This document shows positions 8,301 through 14,306 of a DNA stretch of 22,640 nucleotides, piece by piece. The notes beneath the pieces are model-generated. The model saw only the letters and a program-made list of their open reading frames with translations. It was not told the origin of the DNA and made no database searches. Origin of the DNA: an uncultured Bacillota bacterium (GTDB taxonomy: Bacteria > Bacillota > Clostridia > Christensenellales > QAND01); the NCBI GenBank assembly GCA_905208455.1, contig CAJLPK010000018.1, forward strand, positions 1-22,640. The letters are read 5' to 3'. Made by a program: the position numbers and the translations under genes. Position 1 is the stretch's first letter; every line of letters begins with the position of its first letter.

Positions 8301-9416
8301 GTACGGAAAGTTCCCGCTGCCCCCGTTGTTTCGCTTGCTGGCAAACTGCTTGCTGATATAGGCGTTCTCCCCTTCATATAAAATGATATACCAGTCTCCC
8401 GTTTCCCCTACATAGGGAAAGCTGGCGCCGCCGTTTACCTTTTTCAAAATATTGGTATCGTCTGATGTATCCGGTTCAGAACGTACCCGTACATTGGTAC
8501 GGCCTTCCTCTACGACTACAACGTCTCCCGTTACGGAATCGATGTTTTTAGGAATATAAAAAACCTGTTCCCTGCTGGAGCCATTGGCCAAATCATAGGG
8601 GTCGTCCTTTTGCGCCAGATAGGGGTACTCTGCATTTTTGCTGCTGCCCCCGCCGAACGCATTGCCCGGCAGCTCTGTCTGACCGCCGTTGGACGCGCTG
8701 AAAAACGTATTGCAAACCTTGCCATTATAAGAAACGACTTGTCCTCTTGTGACATCCACAGCATCGATGACAGTCTGGTTTCCATCATAGCCATGGTACA
8801 CTTGGTCGGAGGACGTATCGCCGACCTCGTAATTGGGCTCGCCGGGCGCTAGCTGGTTGATGGCATAGCCGCGCGCCGCCACCGCCTGAGCTTTCAATGC
8901 CTCCTTAGGAAAAGAAGGTGACATCTCGTGCCCTATAACGCCATAGAGATACTGCTCCATCGGCACACGGTTGACCACATGCAGCTTATCCACTACGGTG
9001 TCCTTATCCACTCTGTATCTATTTTTATAGAAGAATACGTCCCCCAAGTATTTACAGGTGCCGTATTTGCTGTTTTTCAAAGAAATGGTATTGGAGGTAG
9101 AGGTATAGTCGGCCGGCACAAAGGTACACTTGGTGCCAATGCTCGTCGTTACCCCGTCCTTTTCCAACTGCACCGTAGATCCGCTCAGCTTCACTGTATA
9201 CTTCCCACTGCTCACCGTATAATCCGGCTTTTCTTTGATGGTATACGATCCATTGACTGTAATAGTGACTGGATTCGTATTATGAGGCGTAGACAGCAGC
9301 ACACGGATAAACGAATAATCCGCCGCAGCCATCGCCGCCCCGGCAGGCATAAAGGCAGCCAAAAGCAGGGCCGCCAGCATGCATACGCTCATCAGCGCAG
9401 ATTTCAATCGTTTCAT
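5373..9416 (-). CDS. Secreted SpoIID/LytB-domain protein with SH3b domains and GBS-Bsp-like repeats
   Basis: This is a 1347-residue exported protein. Residues 1-30 form a Sec signal peptide (KR start, hydrophobic core, AxA-type end). A SpoIID/LytB domain spans about 35-535. It contains the conserved GHEM with probable catalytic Glu164, KAQAVAARGYA, FFSASNGGQTE and YGHGVGMSQRGAQ (about 497-508). This family cleaves glycan strands or stimulates wall amidases. An SH3b-like module (about 297-360) interrupts it. Five GBS-Bsp-like Ig repeats follow (about 546-655, 656-765, 766-875, 876-984, 985-1094), then a divergent Ig-like repeat (1095-1196). Two SH3b domains close the protein (about 1203-1268 and 1285-1345) and probably bind peptidoglycan. 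True sporulation SpoIID is only about 330 residues, so a vegetative wall-remodelling role is likelier. The gene is monocistronic with its own promoter and terminator. Confidence 0.88.
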   Translation of the reverse strand: MKRLKSALMSVCMLAALLLAAFMPAGAAMAAADYSFIRVLLSTPHNTNPVTITVNGSYTIKEKPDYTVSSGKYTVKLSGSTVQLEKDGVTTSIGTKCTFVPADYTSTSNTISLKNSKYGTCKYLGDVFFYKNRYRVDKDTVVDKLHVVNRVPMEQYLYGVIGHEMSPSFPKEALKAQAVAARGYAINQLAPGEPNYEVGDTSSDQVYHGYDGNQTVIDAVDVTRGQVVSYNGKVCNTFFSASNGGQTELPGNAFGGGSSKNAEYPYLAQKDDPYDLANGSSREQVFYIPKNIDSVTGDVVVVEEGRTNVRVRSEPDTSDDTNILKKVNGGASFPYVGETGDWYIILYEGENAYISKQFASKRNNGGSGNFPYSYASSQLKALQKAAYNALGSNVSSQNNVQLVSVQSITNGTEQWPGTGSRCYATATAVVNVRYLNNSGNVVTKDGVKCTLTLLDKSEGKYTYSHDFFDKSLRMRNVEEVKSGGQVTGWNLVARRYGHGVGMSQRGAQQRAKDGQSYQEILAFYFDKTQLITVNTGAGAVVDNDPPKASADNLHIEGGDVIYSRKFTARITGVTDEISGVGKVQFAVWCGGAGCGGQDDLKWYDATNEGGGAYSVDVDIANHLNQEGDYYIDVYIYDNAGNLTVVNKVFAMEIDETPPEASAENLKVDGGETINAEEFTIRLTDVTDSGSGMGTVQFAVWCGGAGCGGQDDLRWYDAKDEGNGTYSVEVNMANHKNQKGDYYVHAYLYDKAGNLKKIEKVFQTDFDTAQPVVTEFSASPNPAESKFKITAKVEDDKSGVEKVQFAVWCSTNGQDDLQWYDAKDEGDGTYTYEVNSADHKNQQGWYYIHVYTWDKAGNSGCSLERNAAVEVTGDITPPEASAENLKVDGGETINAEEFTIRLTDVTDSGSGMGTVQFAVWCGGAGCGGQDDLRWYDAKDEGNGTYSVEVNMANHKNQKGDYYVHAYLYDKAGNLKKIEKVFQTDFDTAQPVVTEFSASPNPAESKFKITAKVEDDKSGVEKVQFAVWCSTNGQDDLQWYDAKDEGDGTYTYEVNSADHKNQQGWYYIHVYTWDKAGNSGCSLERNAAVEVTGDITPPTISEMKLVGDSPVNAKSFDVQVTAADSGGIDSVVLRVLNRETGIGEAIEYTAAHKSGDVYQGSIQLLDYLNANGTYEIQAVAEDRAGNKATKTIEVEVAYEYNKKGTISGKNVNVRTQPDVSGDKLGQVNTGDTFTVLDEVETQDKYGKWIAIDYNGRVGYVVATYVTVVDLGGTTPSEPADPPEEEQEWVLIIKTNVNIRSGPSTESQSLGMANKGDKFEYLGEENGWYALTYNGQKAYVRQDMAEIVKE
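6129..7451. repeat. 657-bp in-frame tandem duplication within the SpoIID-repeat gene
   Basis: Two head-to-tail copies with a period of 657 bases (219 codons) occupy about 6138-6794 and 6795-7451, with identity extending a few bases to 6129. Each unit encodes one type A plus one type B GBS-Bsp-like repeat. I see only three differences (6153/6810, 6159/6816, 6195/6852), all synonymous and all near one edge. Confidence 0.95.
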
Positions 9417-9465
9417 AGGCTCTTTTATCCTTTCTGCCCTTGGCAGGGCCTATCGAGTTAGACTA

Positions 9466-9494
9466 ATTGTAACATTATTGTAATATTTGGTCAA
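9466..9494 (-). promoter_or_regulatory. Promoter of the SpoIID-repeat gene
   Basis: On the minus strand TTGACC (9489-9494), a 17-base spacer and TACAAT (9466-9471) form a strong sigma-A type promoter, placed just after the scfB terminator. An AAAGGA ribosome-binding site (9428-9433) precedes the ATG at 9416. Confidence 0.8.
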
Positions 9495-9504
9495 ATCCCT
9501 CTCG

Positions 9505-9540
9505 AAAAAAACAAGAAATTGCCGAAATGACAATTTCTTG
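9505..9540 (-). terminator. Intrinsic terminator of the scfA-scfB operon
   Basis: A perfect 10-bp stem (9512-9521 with 9531-9540, loop of 9) is followed on the minus strand by seven T residues (9505-9511). It lies about 30 bases after the scfB stop. Confidence 0.88.
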
Positions 9541-9572
9541 CCTTATGCTGCCGCTGCCTAAGCGCAGGCTTG

Positions 9573-10907
9573 TTATACCAAGGTCATCAGCGCCAGCGCA
9601 CATTCCGTCCTCTTTTTCAGCAGACGGCATTCCTGCGGGTTCGGCTGCAAAATCGAGCCGCTGTATGCCTCGGCATTTGCCGCACAGCCGCCGGCGCACA
9701 AATACTGCGCCCAGCAGGCGCTGCATGCTTGTTTTTTGCCGACATGGTTGTCCAAAAACCGGTCACGCACCGATTCATCCAGCGCTTCATCGTCCAGGTT
9801 TCCGATGCGGTACTGCTCTCTGCCCACAAACTGATGGCAGGGATACAAATCGCCCTCGGGCGTCACTGCCATATATTCCCTTCCGGCGCCGCAGCCGCTC
9901 AGCCGCTTCCTCAGGCAGGGGCCGCCGGACAGGTCGATCATAAAATGGAAAAAGTTGTAAGGCCTTCCCTCTTTTTTCCGCTTATATACGTTGAGCATCA
10001 GGCGTTCGTATTCCGCCTCAATGCCGGGCAGGTCCTCCTCCGTGATGGCCAGGGGATGCCCCTTTTCCAGCACCACCGGCTCGATGGAGATATGCTCAAA
10101 CCCTGCGTCAAACAACGCCTCGGCATCCTCGGCAAAATCCAGGTTGCGCTTGGTAAACGTGCCGCGGGCGTAATAATCCTTATCCTGCCTGTGCGCCACC
10201 AGCTTTCGGGCGTTTTCCACCGCCCTATCGTATGAGCCGCCGCCGCCGTGCACCGGGCGCACGGCATCGTGCACTTTTTTACGCCCATCCAGCGACAATA
10301 CGACATTGTGCATTTCACGGTCGCAAAAATCCGGAGCGTCCGCCGGCACATCGTAGCAGTTCGTGGTAATGGTAAAGCGGAACCTTTTATGGTGCGTTTT
10401 TTCCAATTCTCGGCCATAGGCCACAATGCGCTTGACCACATCAAAATTCATCATGGGCTCGCCGCCGAAAAAGTCCACCTCCAAGTTGACCCGCTGGCCG
10501 CTGTGCGCCACGAGAAAATCCAGCGCCTTTTTGCCTACCTCGTACGGCATTAGGCAGCGCGTGCCGTCAAACCCGCCGGTAGAAGCAAAGCAATAGCCGC
10601 AGCGGAGGTTGCAGTCATGCGCCACATGCAGGCACAGCGCTTTGACGATGCCGTTGTCGTCGATGGTCTGCTCATTTTCATCCAAGGGCGTAAAAAGCTC
10701 CCCTTTTTCCTTGAGTGCCTCGACCTCCTGATAGCATTCTTCGACCTCTTGAGCGGGGTATGCCGCCAATGCCTGTACCATCTGCTCCAAAGAATGCGTC
10801 TCATACAAAGAGACGACCTTGTACGCAAGGTCGTCTAAATGATGGAGCGCGCCGCTCCCCACATCCAGCGCCAGGCGCTGCCCGGCGCATGTAAACGTAT
10901 GGACCAT
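9573..10907 (-). CDS. scfB: SCIFF peptide maturase, thioether-forming radical SAM/SPASM enzyme
   Basis: ScfB cleaves S-adenosylmethionine reductively and installs thioether links from cysteine sulfurs of the SCIFF peptide. The 444 residues include an N-terminal RiPP-recognition-like region (about 1-85). The radical SAM cluster motif CNLRCGYC has Cys99, Cys103 and Cys106, and FFGGEP lies at 146-151. The SPASM-type C-terminus is cysteine-rich (Cys331, 339, 357, 395, 398, 404, 408, 427) and should hold two auxiliary iron-sulfur clusters. Assignment to this family rather than another SPASM maturase rests on the precursor gene immediately upstream. The two genes are separated by a single base. The nearest GGAG to the ATG is about 16 bases away, so translation may depend on coupling to scfA. 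The operon ends in a strong terminator. Confidence 0.95.
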   Translation of the reverse strand: MVHTFTCAGQRLALDVGSGALHHLDDLAYKVVSLYETHSLEQMVQALAAYPAQEVEECYQEVEALKEKGELFTPLDENEQTIDDNGIVKALCLHVAHDCNLRCGYCFASTGGFDGTRCLMPYEVGKKALDFLVAHSGQRVNLEVDFFGGEPMMNFDVVKRIVAYGRELEKTHHKRFRFTITTNCYDVPADAPDFCDREMHNVVLSLDGRKKVHDAVRPVHGGGGSYDRAVENARKLVAHRQDKDYYARGTFTKRNLDFAEDAEALFDAGFEHISIEPVVLEKGHPLAITEEDLPGIEAEYERLMLNVYKRKKEGRPYNFFHFMIDLSGGPCLRKRLSGCGAGREYMAVTPEGDLYPCHQFVGREQYRIGNLDDEALDESVRDRFLDNHVGKKQACSACWAQYLCAGGCAANAEAYSGSILQPNPQECRLLKKRTECALALMTLV

Positions 10908-10908
10908 A

Positions 10909-11082
10909 TCAGTCTCTGTTTTTCTCCGGGCGGAAAATCTTTGTCTCGCGGCTCTGGCAAGATTGATTGGCTACCGTGCAAGAGGTTTTGCACGCGCTCT
11001 GGCAGCTGGTCTGGCATTCGCCGCAGCCGGTATGCGCCCCTTTACGGATGTTGGCGCCCGCCACTGTTTGAATATGTCTCAT
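10909..11082 (-). CDS. scfA: SCIFF RiPP precursor peptide (six cysteines in forty-five)
   Basis: This 57-residue peptide is the substrate of the adjacent radical SAM maturase. It starts MRHIQTVAGANIRKG, and the core contains HTGCGECQTSCQSACKTSC followed by TVANQSC. That gives the diagnostic six cysteines at 20, 23, 27, 31, 35 and 42. In the characterised family a thioether joins a core cysteine to a threonine; candidate threonines here are 18, 25, 33 and 36. A GGAGG ribosome-binding site lies 8 bases before the ATG, and a promoter lies upstream. Typical members end soon after the last cysteine, whereas this one carries a further 15 charged residues (43-57). The biological role of mature SCIFF is not established. 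The gene is easily missed because it is short. Confidence 0.96.
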   Translation of the reverse strand: MRHIQTVAGANIRKGAHTGCGECQTSCQSACKTSCTVANQSCQSRETKIFRPEKNRD

Positions 11083-11107
11083 ATTTGGTTCCTCCCATCC
11101 AATGTCT

Positions 11108-11135
11108 TTGCTTACATTCTTCTTCTATTTATACA
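11108..11135 (+). promoter_or_regulatory. Possible promoter of the MATE gene
   Basis: TTGCTT (11108-11113), a 16-base spacer and TATACA (11130-11135) could drive the MATE gene. Its -10 overlaps the scfA -10 on the other strand. The -35 is weak and the leader would be about 100 bases; no better site is seen nearer the gene. Confidence 0.35.
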
Positions 11136-11157
11136 TCATCCCGTACACAAAAATCAA
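11128..11157 (-). promoter_or_regulatory. Promoter of the scfA-scfB operon
   Basis: On the minus strand TTGATT (11152-11157), an 18-base spacer and TATAAA (11128-11133) lie about 45 bases before the scfA start codon. Confidence 0.65.
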
Positions 11158-11237
11158 GTACCCATCTTACGCTGCGCAAGTTTTCCTTTGCATCTGGGCA
11201 TACTAAGCGGAAATGCAGGCTGAAAAAGAGGTGTATG

Positions 11238-12602
11238 ATGCAAAGCTCCGCTTCCGAAAAGCTGGCCGGGCAGGCTGTGCCGCGGCTGATCCTTCAGCTG
11301 TCCCTTCCCGCCATCCTGGGCATGCTGGTCAGCTCCTTGTACAATTTATCCGATACGTTTTTTGCCGCCCGCCTGGGGCCCAGCCAGACAGCGGCCGTGG
11401 GCATCGTCCTGCCTGTTATGACGCTGATCCAGGCGGTGGGAATGACCTTCGGCATGGGCGCCGGCAGCCAGATCTCCTATTTATTGGGGCAGAGGGACAC
11501 CGCAAAAGCAGAGCGGGCCGGCGCCCTGGGCTTGGCGTTCTCCCTGGGCTTTGGGCTTTTGCTGGCCGCAGGCGGCCTTTGCTTTTTGACGCCGCTGTTA
11601 AAGCTGCTGGGCGCTACGGATACCATCTTGCCCTTTGCCCGGCAGTACGCATGGCCCATCCTCATCGCCGCGCCGCTGCAAACCGCAGGGTTTGTGCTCA
11701 ACAACACCCTGCGCAGCGAGGGCAACGCCGTGCGTGCCATGGCAGGCGTTGTGCTGGGCAGCCTGTTGAATGTAGCGCTCAATCCGCTGCTTATGTTTGT
11801 CCTTGGCTGGGGCATGGTAGGCGCGGCGGCGGCCACGGTCTGCGGGCAAACGCTGAGCTGTGTCTTTCTATTTTGGCAGTACCAGCGCAAAAACAGCACG
11901 CTGGGCTTTCATTTCCGCGCGCTGGCCTGGGACCCGGCCCTGCTTTGGCAGATGGCCAAGGTAGGCTTCCCCACTTTTTTGCGGCAGGGCAGCACCATGC
12001 TCGCCACCATTTTGCTGAACCGCGCCTGCATGCCTTTCGGCGACGGCGTGATTGCCGTGGTCTCCGTCGTTTCCCGCATTTTATGGTTTCTTGTCTCTGT
12101 GCTCATCGGGTTTGGGCAGGGGCTCCAGCCTGCGGCCGGGTACAGCTTTGGCGCCGGCGATATAAAACGCACCCTTAAGGCCTACCGCTGGGCGCTGGGC
12201 TATGCACTTGGGTTCAGCATCGCCGCCGCGGCGCTGTGCTTTTTCTTTGCGCCTCAGCTTTTACAGTGGTTCTTTTCGCCGGAGGGCGCTCAGCGCGAAA
12301 TGGGGCTTTTCTGTATGCGTGCGCAGCTGCTCCTGCTGCCCACGCAGGCGTTTGTCATCGTATCCAACATGCTGATGCAGTCCACCGGCCGGGCGTTGTT
12401 TGCTTCACTGCTGGCCGTCAGCCGGCAGGGGCTTTTCTTTGTGCCGCTGATTTTCCTATTGCCAAGCCTATGGGGCCTGCGCGGCATCCTACTGGCTCCG
12501 GCCGCCGCGGACGCGCTGACCTTTGCCTTTGCCATCCTGCTGACAGTCATTGTTGTGCGGCGCTACCGGCGCATGGCCGGGCAGGGACAAAAAAAGCCGT
12601 GA
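11238..12602 (+). CDS. MATE-family multidrug/toxin efflux transporter
   Basis: This is a 454-residue polytopic membrane protein of the MATE family, which exports organic cations or other toxic compounds in exchange for Na+ or H+. The early signature PRLILQLSLPAILGMLVSSL with YNLSDTFFAARLG, the following AAVGIVLPVM segment and the matching second half (KVGFPTFLRQGSTM, VVSVVSRI, GFGQGLQPAAGYSFGAG) show the two six-helix bundles expected of the family. Two ATG codons are adjacent in frame (11235 and 11238). An AGAGG at 11227-11231 gives better spacing to the second, so I use that. The gene stands alone, divergent from the SCIFF operon and convergent with the VanZ-like gene. Its substrate cannot be deduced, and export of mature SCIFF is possible but unsupported. 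Confidence 0.9.
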   Translation: MQSSASEKLAGQAVPRLILQLSLPAILGMLVSSLYNLSDTFFAARLGPSQTAAVGIVLPVMTLIQAVGMTFGMGAGSQISYLLGQRDTAKAERAGALGLAFSLGFGLLLAAGGLCFLTPLLKLLGATDTILPFARQYAWPILIAAPLQTAGFVLNNTLRSEGNAVRAMAGVVLGSLLNVALNPLLMFVLGWGMVGAAAATVCGQTLSCVFLFWQYQRKNSTLGFHFRALAWDPALLWQMAKVGFPTFLRQGSTMLATILLNRACMPFGDGVIAVVSVVSRILWFLVSVLIGFGQGLQPAAGYSFGAGDIKRTLKAYRWALGYALGFSIAAAALCFFFAPQLLQWFFSPEGAQREMGLFCMRAQLLLLPTQAFVIVSNMLMQSTGRALFASLLAVSRQGLFFVPLIFLLPSLWGLRGILLAPAAADALTFAFAILLTVIVVRRYRRMAGQGQKKP

Positions 12603-12618
12603 AGCTTCACGGCTTTTT
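12591..12618. terminator. Bidirectional terminator between MATE and VanZ-like genes
   Basis: This is a perfect 28-base palindrome, AAAAAGCCGTGAAG and its inverse, with A and T tracts at the two ends so that it works for both strands. It contains the MATE stop codon and ends one base before the stop of the VanZ-like gene. Confidence 0.88.
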
Positions 12619-12619
12619 G

Positions 12620-13087
12620 CTATGCTGCATAGACAAATCTGCGTATAAACCGCAGCCGCCCCAGGCCATAGCCCAAAGCTGCGCCGGCCAGATTCAAAAT
12701 GACATCATCGACATCCAGCGAGCCAACCCTTAGGCAGGTCTGCGCCAGCTCCACCGACAACACCAGGCACAGCATAACGATGAAAAACACCGCCGGCCGC
12801 CTTGCTCGTTTGAAAAGGTAGGGAAGATACAGCCCCATCGGCGCCATCATCAGCAAATTGCCCAATAGATTCGTCAGCGGGATGTTGGCGTTGATGCTGC
12901 CCGTGCACAGCGTTTGTATATACTGTGAAATGGTGGCAAACGGCACAAAGTTGCTGTTCAGGCGCACATAGTCCATCCAAGACAGATTCTGCCAATACCC
13001 GCCTGAGCGCAGAAACAGCAGCGAAATAAGCGCCAGCAGATACAATACAAACGACCCGATGACGAGCACCTTGATGATCCTTTTCAT
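12620..13087 (-). CDS. VanZ-family membrane protein
   Basis: This is a 155-residue integral membrane protein with about four hydrophobic segments (about 6-27, 72-92, 98-115, 129-144). It shows the VanZ-family pattern: NFVPF (46-50), NLLGN (73-77), APMG (82-85), then Glu113 and Gln116 in SVELAQ, and the DVDDVILNLAG stretch (125-135). The namesake VanZ gives low-level teicoplanin resistance by an unknown mechanism, but most family members in Clostridia have no proven role. No vanHAX genes are present, so it should not be read as a glycopeptide-resistance cluster. It lies 12 bases after the MBL-fold gene and is co-transcribed with it, with GGAG before the start. Confidence 0.87.
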   Translation of the reverse strand: MKRIIKVLVIGSFVLYLLALISLLFLRSGGYWQNLSWMDYVRLNSNFVPFATISQYIQTLCTGSINANIPLTNLLGNLLMMAPMGLYLPYLFKRARRPAVFFIVMLCLVLSVELAQTCLRVGSLDVDDVILNLAGAALGYGLGRLRFIRRFVYAA

Positions 13088-13099
13088 AGGCTCTCCTCT

Positions 13100-13951
13100 C
13101 TATGCCTCCCGGCCGGATACAAACAGCTTGAACAGTTGATAGTACACCTTCTTGTTTGCGATGCGCCAAATGGTTTTGGCGTTTTCATCTCCCTGCTCGA
13201 TGCGTTCGTCAAACACAGGGCGCACAGCCTCCTCCGTATACGGCTGGGCTACCTGGCCGCCCGCTTTCATGGCTGCATACACGGCATGCATGGCCTTCAA
13301 AAAGGCCTTTTGCTCTTTGATCTGGGCCGGCTCCACCGCCTCGCCGTGGCCGCGCAGCAGGATGACGTCCAAACGGTGCTGCAAGGCCGTCAGCGTTTCC
13401 TCCCAGCCGGACAGCAGGCAGTCCTTAAAATACATTTCGTTGGCGGGCACCACGAGATCGCCCGCAAACAGCGCTTGCTCATGCTGTAAAAACAGCATCA
13501 GGTCCCAAGGCGAATGCGCCTGCACCGGTACCTTTTCCAAATGCAGCATGGCATTGCCCACCGGGATATTTTCCTTTTCCCGGATCTCCACCAGCCTTTC
13601 CGGCACACGCATGCCCTGGTTCTTGATCTCCTTACCGGCGCCAACGCCGGCATAAACAGGGATCTGCCCCGTTTGTTCCAAAAGCGCATCCAGCCCCAGC
13701 ACATGATCCGGGTGCGGATGGGTCAGGACCAGAGCACAGATGGGCTTCCCAAACAGCGCCCGGCATTCCTGCACCATCTCCTCCGCTGCCTCGATGCTGG
13801 GCGCGTCTACTGCTACGACGCCCTCCTCGGTCACGACATAGCCGCCGTTGCATTGCCGGCGCGCTTTCAGGTCTCCCTGGCGAAAATACAGCCGGTCGCT
13901 GAGCTTTTCTATCGTGACACGGTTGCCCGTATATACCAAAGGAAATTGCAT
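13100..13951 (-). CDS. MBL-fold metallo-hydrolase
   Basis: This is a 283-residue metallo-beta-lactamase-fold enzyme. The metal-binding motif THPHPDH supplies His78, His80, Asp82 and His83. Further ligands are His146 (AHSPWD, in place of the common GHTPGD), Asp165 (FAGD) and His202 (LRGHGE). A C-terminal helical extension (about 210-283) has the arrangement of glyoxalase-II-like or lactonase-like members. The substrate cannot be predicted; a hydrolytic role on a thioester, lactone or phosphate ester is typical. No signal peptide is seen, so it is probably cytoplasmic. GGGAGG precedes the ATG. It is the first gene of an operon with the VanZ-like gene, and its promoter overlaps that of the divergent DUF1653 gene. 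Confidence 0.86.
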   Translation of the reverse strand: MQFPLVYTGNRVTIEKLSDRLYFRQGDLKARRQCNGGYVVTEEGVVAVDAPSIEAAEEMVQECRALFGKPICALVLTHPHPDHVLGLDALLEQTGQIPVYAGVGAGKEIKNQGMRVPERLVEIREKENIPVGNAMLHLEKVPVQAHSPWDLMLFLQHEQALFAGDLVVPANEMYFKDCLLSGWEETLTALQHRLDVILLRGHGEAVEPAQIKEQKAFLKAMHAVYAAMKAGGQVAQPYTEEAVRPVFDERIEQGDENAKTIWRIANKKVYYQLFKLFVSGREA

Positions 13952-13968
13952 TTGTTTTCCTCCCTGCT

Positions 13969-13996
13969 TTGCAAAGTATTTTTATTTTTTTATAAT
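13969..13996 (+). promoter_or_regulatory. Promoter of the DUF1653 gene
   Basis: TTGCAA (13969-13974), a 16-base T-rich spacer and a consensus TATAAT (13991-13996) lie about 57 bases before the start codon. Confidence 0.7.
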
Positions 13997-14020
13997 AGCA
14001 AGGAGCGGGCCGCAATGCAA
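13992..14020 (-). promoter_or_regulatory. Promoter of the MBL-fold / VanZ-like operon
   Basis: On the minus strand TTGCAT (14015-14020), a 17-base spacer and TATTAT (13992-13997) form a plausible sigma-A promoter. Its -10 lies on the same bases as the -10 of the divergent promoter. Confidence 0.6.
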
Positions 14021-14052
14021 ATGCCGCGCTGAAAACAGGAGGAGGCGCTTCC

Positions 14053-14274
14053 ATGCTGAAAACAGGAAAATACCGCCATTTCAAAGGCGGAGAATACGAA
14101 GTGCTGGGCGTGGCCCTGCACAGCGAAACACAGGAGCCGTATGTGGTGTACCGTGCGCTGTACGGCGAGGGCGGCCTATGGATACGGCCGCTGTCCATGT
14201 TTTGCGAAACCGTGGTGCACAGCGGCAGGCCCCAGCCCCGCTTTGCCTATCTAGGGCCGATGGAGACGGCATAA
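14053..14274 (+). CDS. DUF1653 domain-containing protein
   Basis: This is a 73-residue soluble protein that is almost entirely one DUF1653 domain. It shows the family pattern GKYRHFKGGEYEVLGVALHS (5-24), then an ETQEPYVVYRALYG stretch, GGLWIRPLSMF and a C-terminal PRFAYL. The domain is a small beta-rich fold found alone or fused in many bacteria, and its function is unknown. A strong AGGAGGAGG lies about 8 bases upstream of the ATG, so the start is secure. It is a single-gene unit with a near-consensus promoter, divergent from the MBL-fold operon and ending at a terminator shared with the FtsX-type permease gene. Confidence 0.92.
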   Translation: MLKTGKYRHFKGGEYEVLGVALHSETQEPYVVYRALYGEGGLWIRPLSMFCETVVHSGRPQPRFAYLGPMETA

Positions 14275-14300
14275 AAAAACCCGGCACAGCCGGGCTTTTT
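14273..14300. terminator. Bidirectional terminator between DUF1653 and permease genes
   Basis: A 6-bp GC-only stem (14280-14285 with 14289-14294, loop ACA) is flanked by seven A on the left and CTTTTTC on the right. Both convergent genes therefore read into a hairpin followed by T. Confidence 0.82.
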
Positions 14301-14306
14301 CTTTTC

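Noticed and set aside
5373..9416. Naming the large gene spoIID
   Set aside because: Sporulation SpoIID is about 330 residues with one membrane anchor. This protein is four times larger, with a cleavable signal, SH3b domains and surface repeats, and no sporulation genes are adjacent.
10839..11237. An N-terminal extension of the MATE gene reaching back into the SCIFF operon
   Set aside because: The upstream frame is open only by chance. It overlaps scfA and scfB on the other strand, has no MATE-like sequence, and a usable ribosome-binding site precedes the ATG pair at 11235/11238.
12620..13087. Glycopeptide resistance cluster
   Set aside because: Only a VanZ-family protein is present. There are no vanH, vanA, vanX or vanRS genes, and VanZ-like proteins are common in Clostridia without resistance.
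13100..13951. Beta-lactamase or antibiotic-resistance enzyme
   Set aside because: The MBL fold is shared by many hydrolases. The protein has no signal peptide and its HxHxDH plus His-Asp-His ligand set fits general thioester- or lactone-type hydrolases rather than a class B beta-lactamase.
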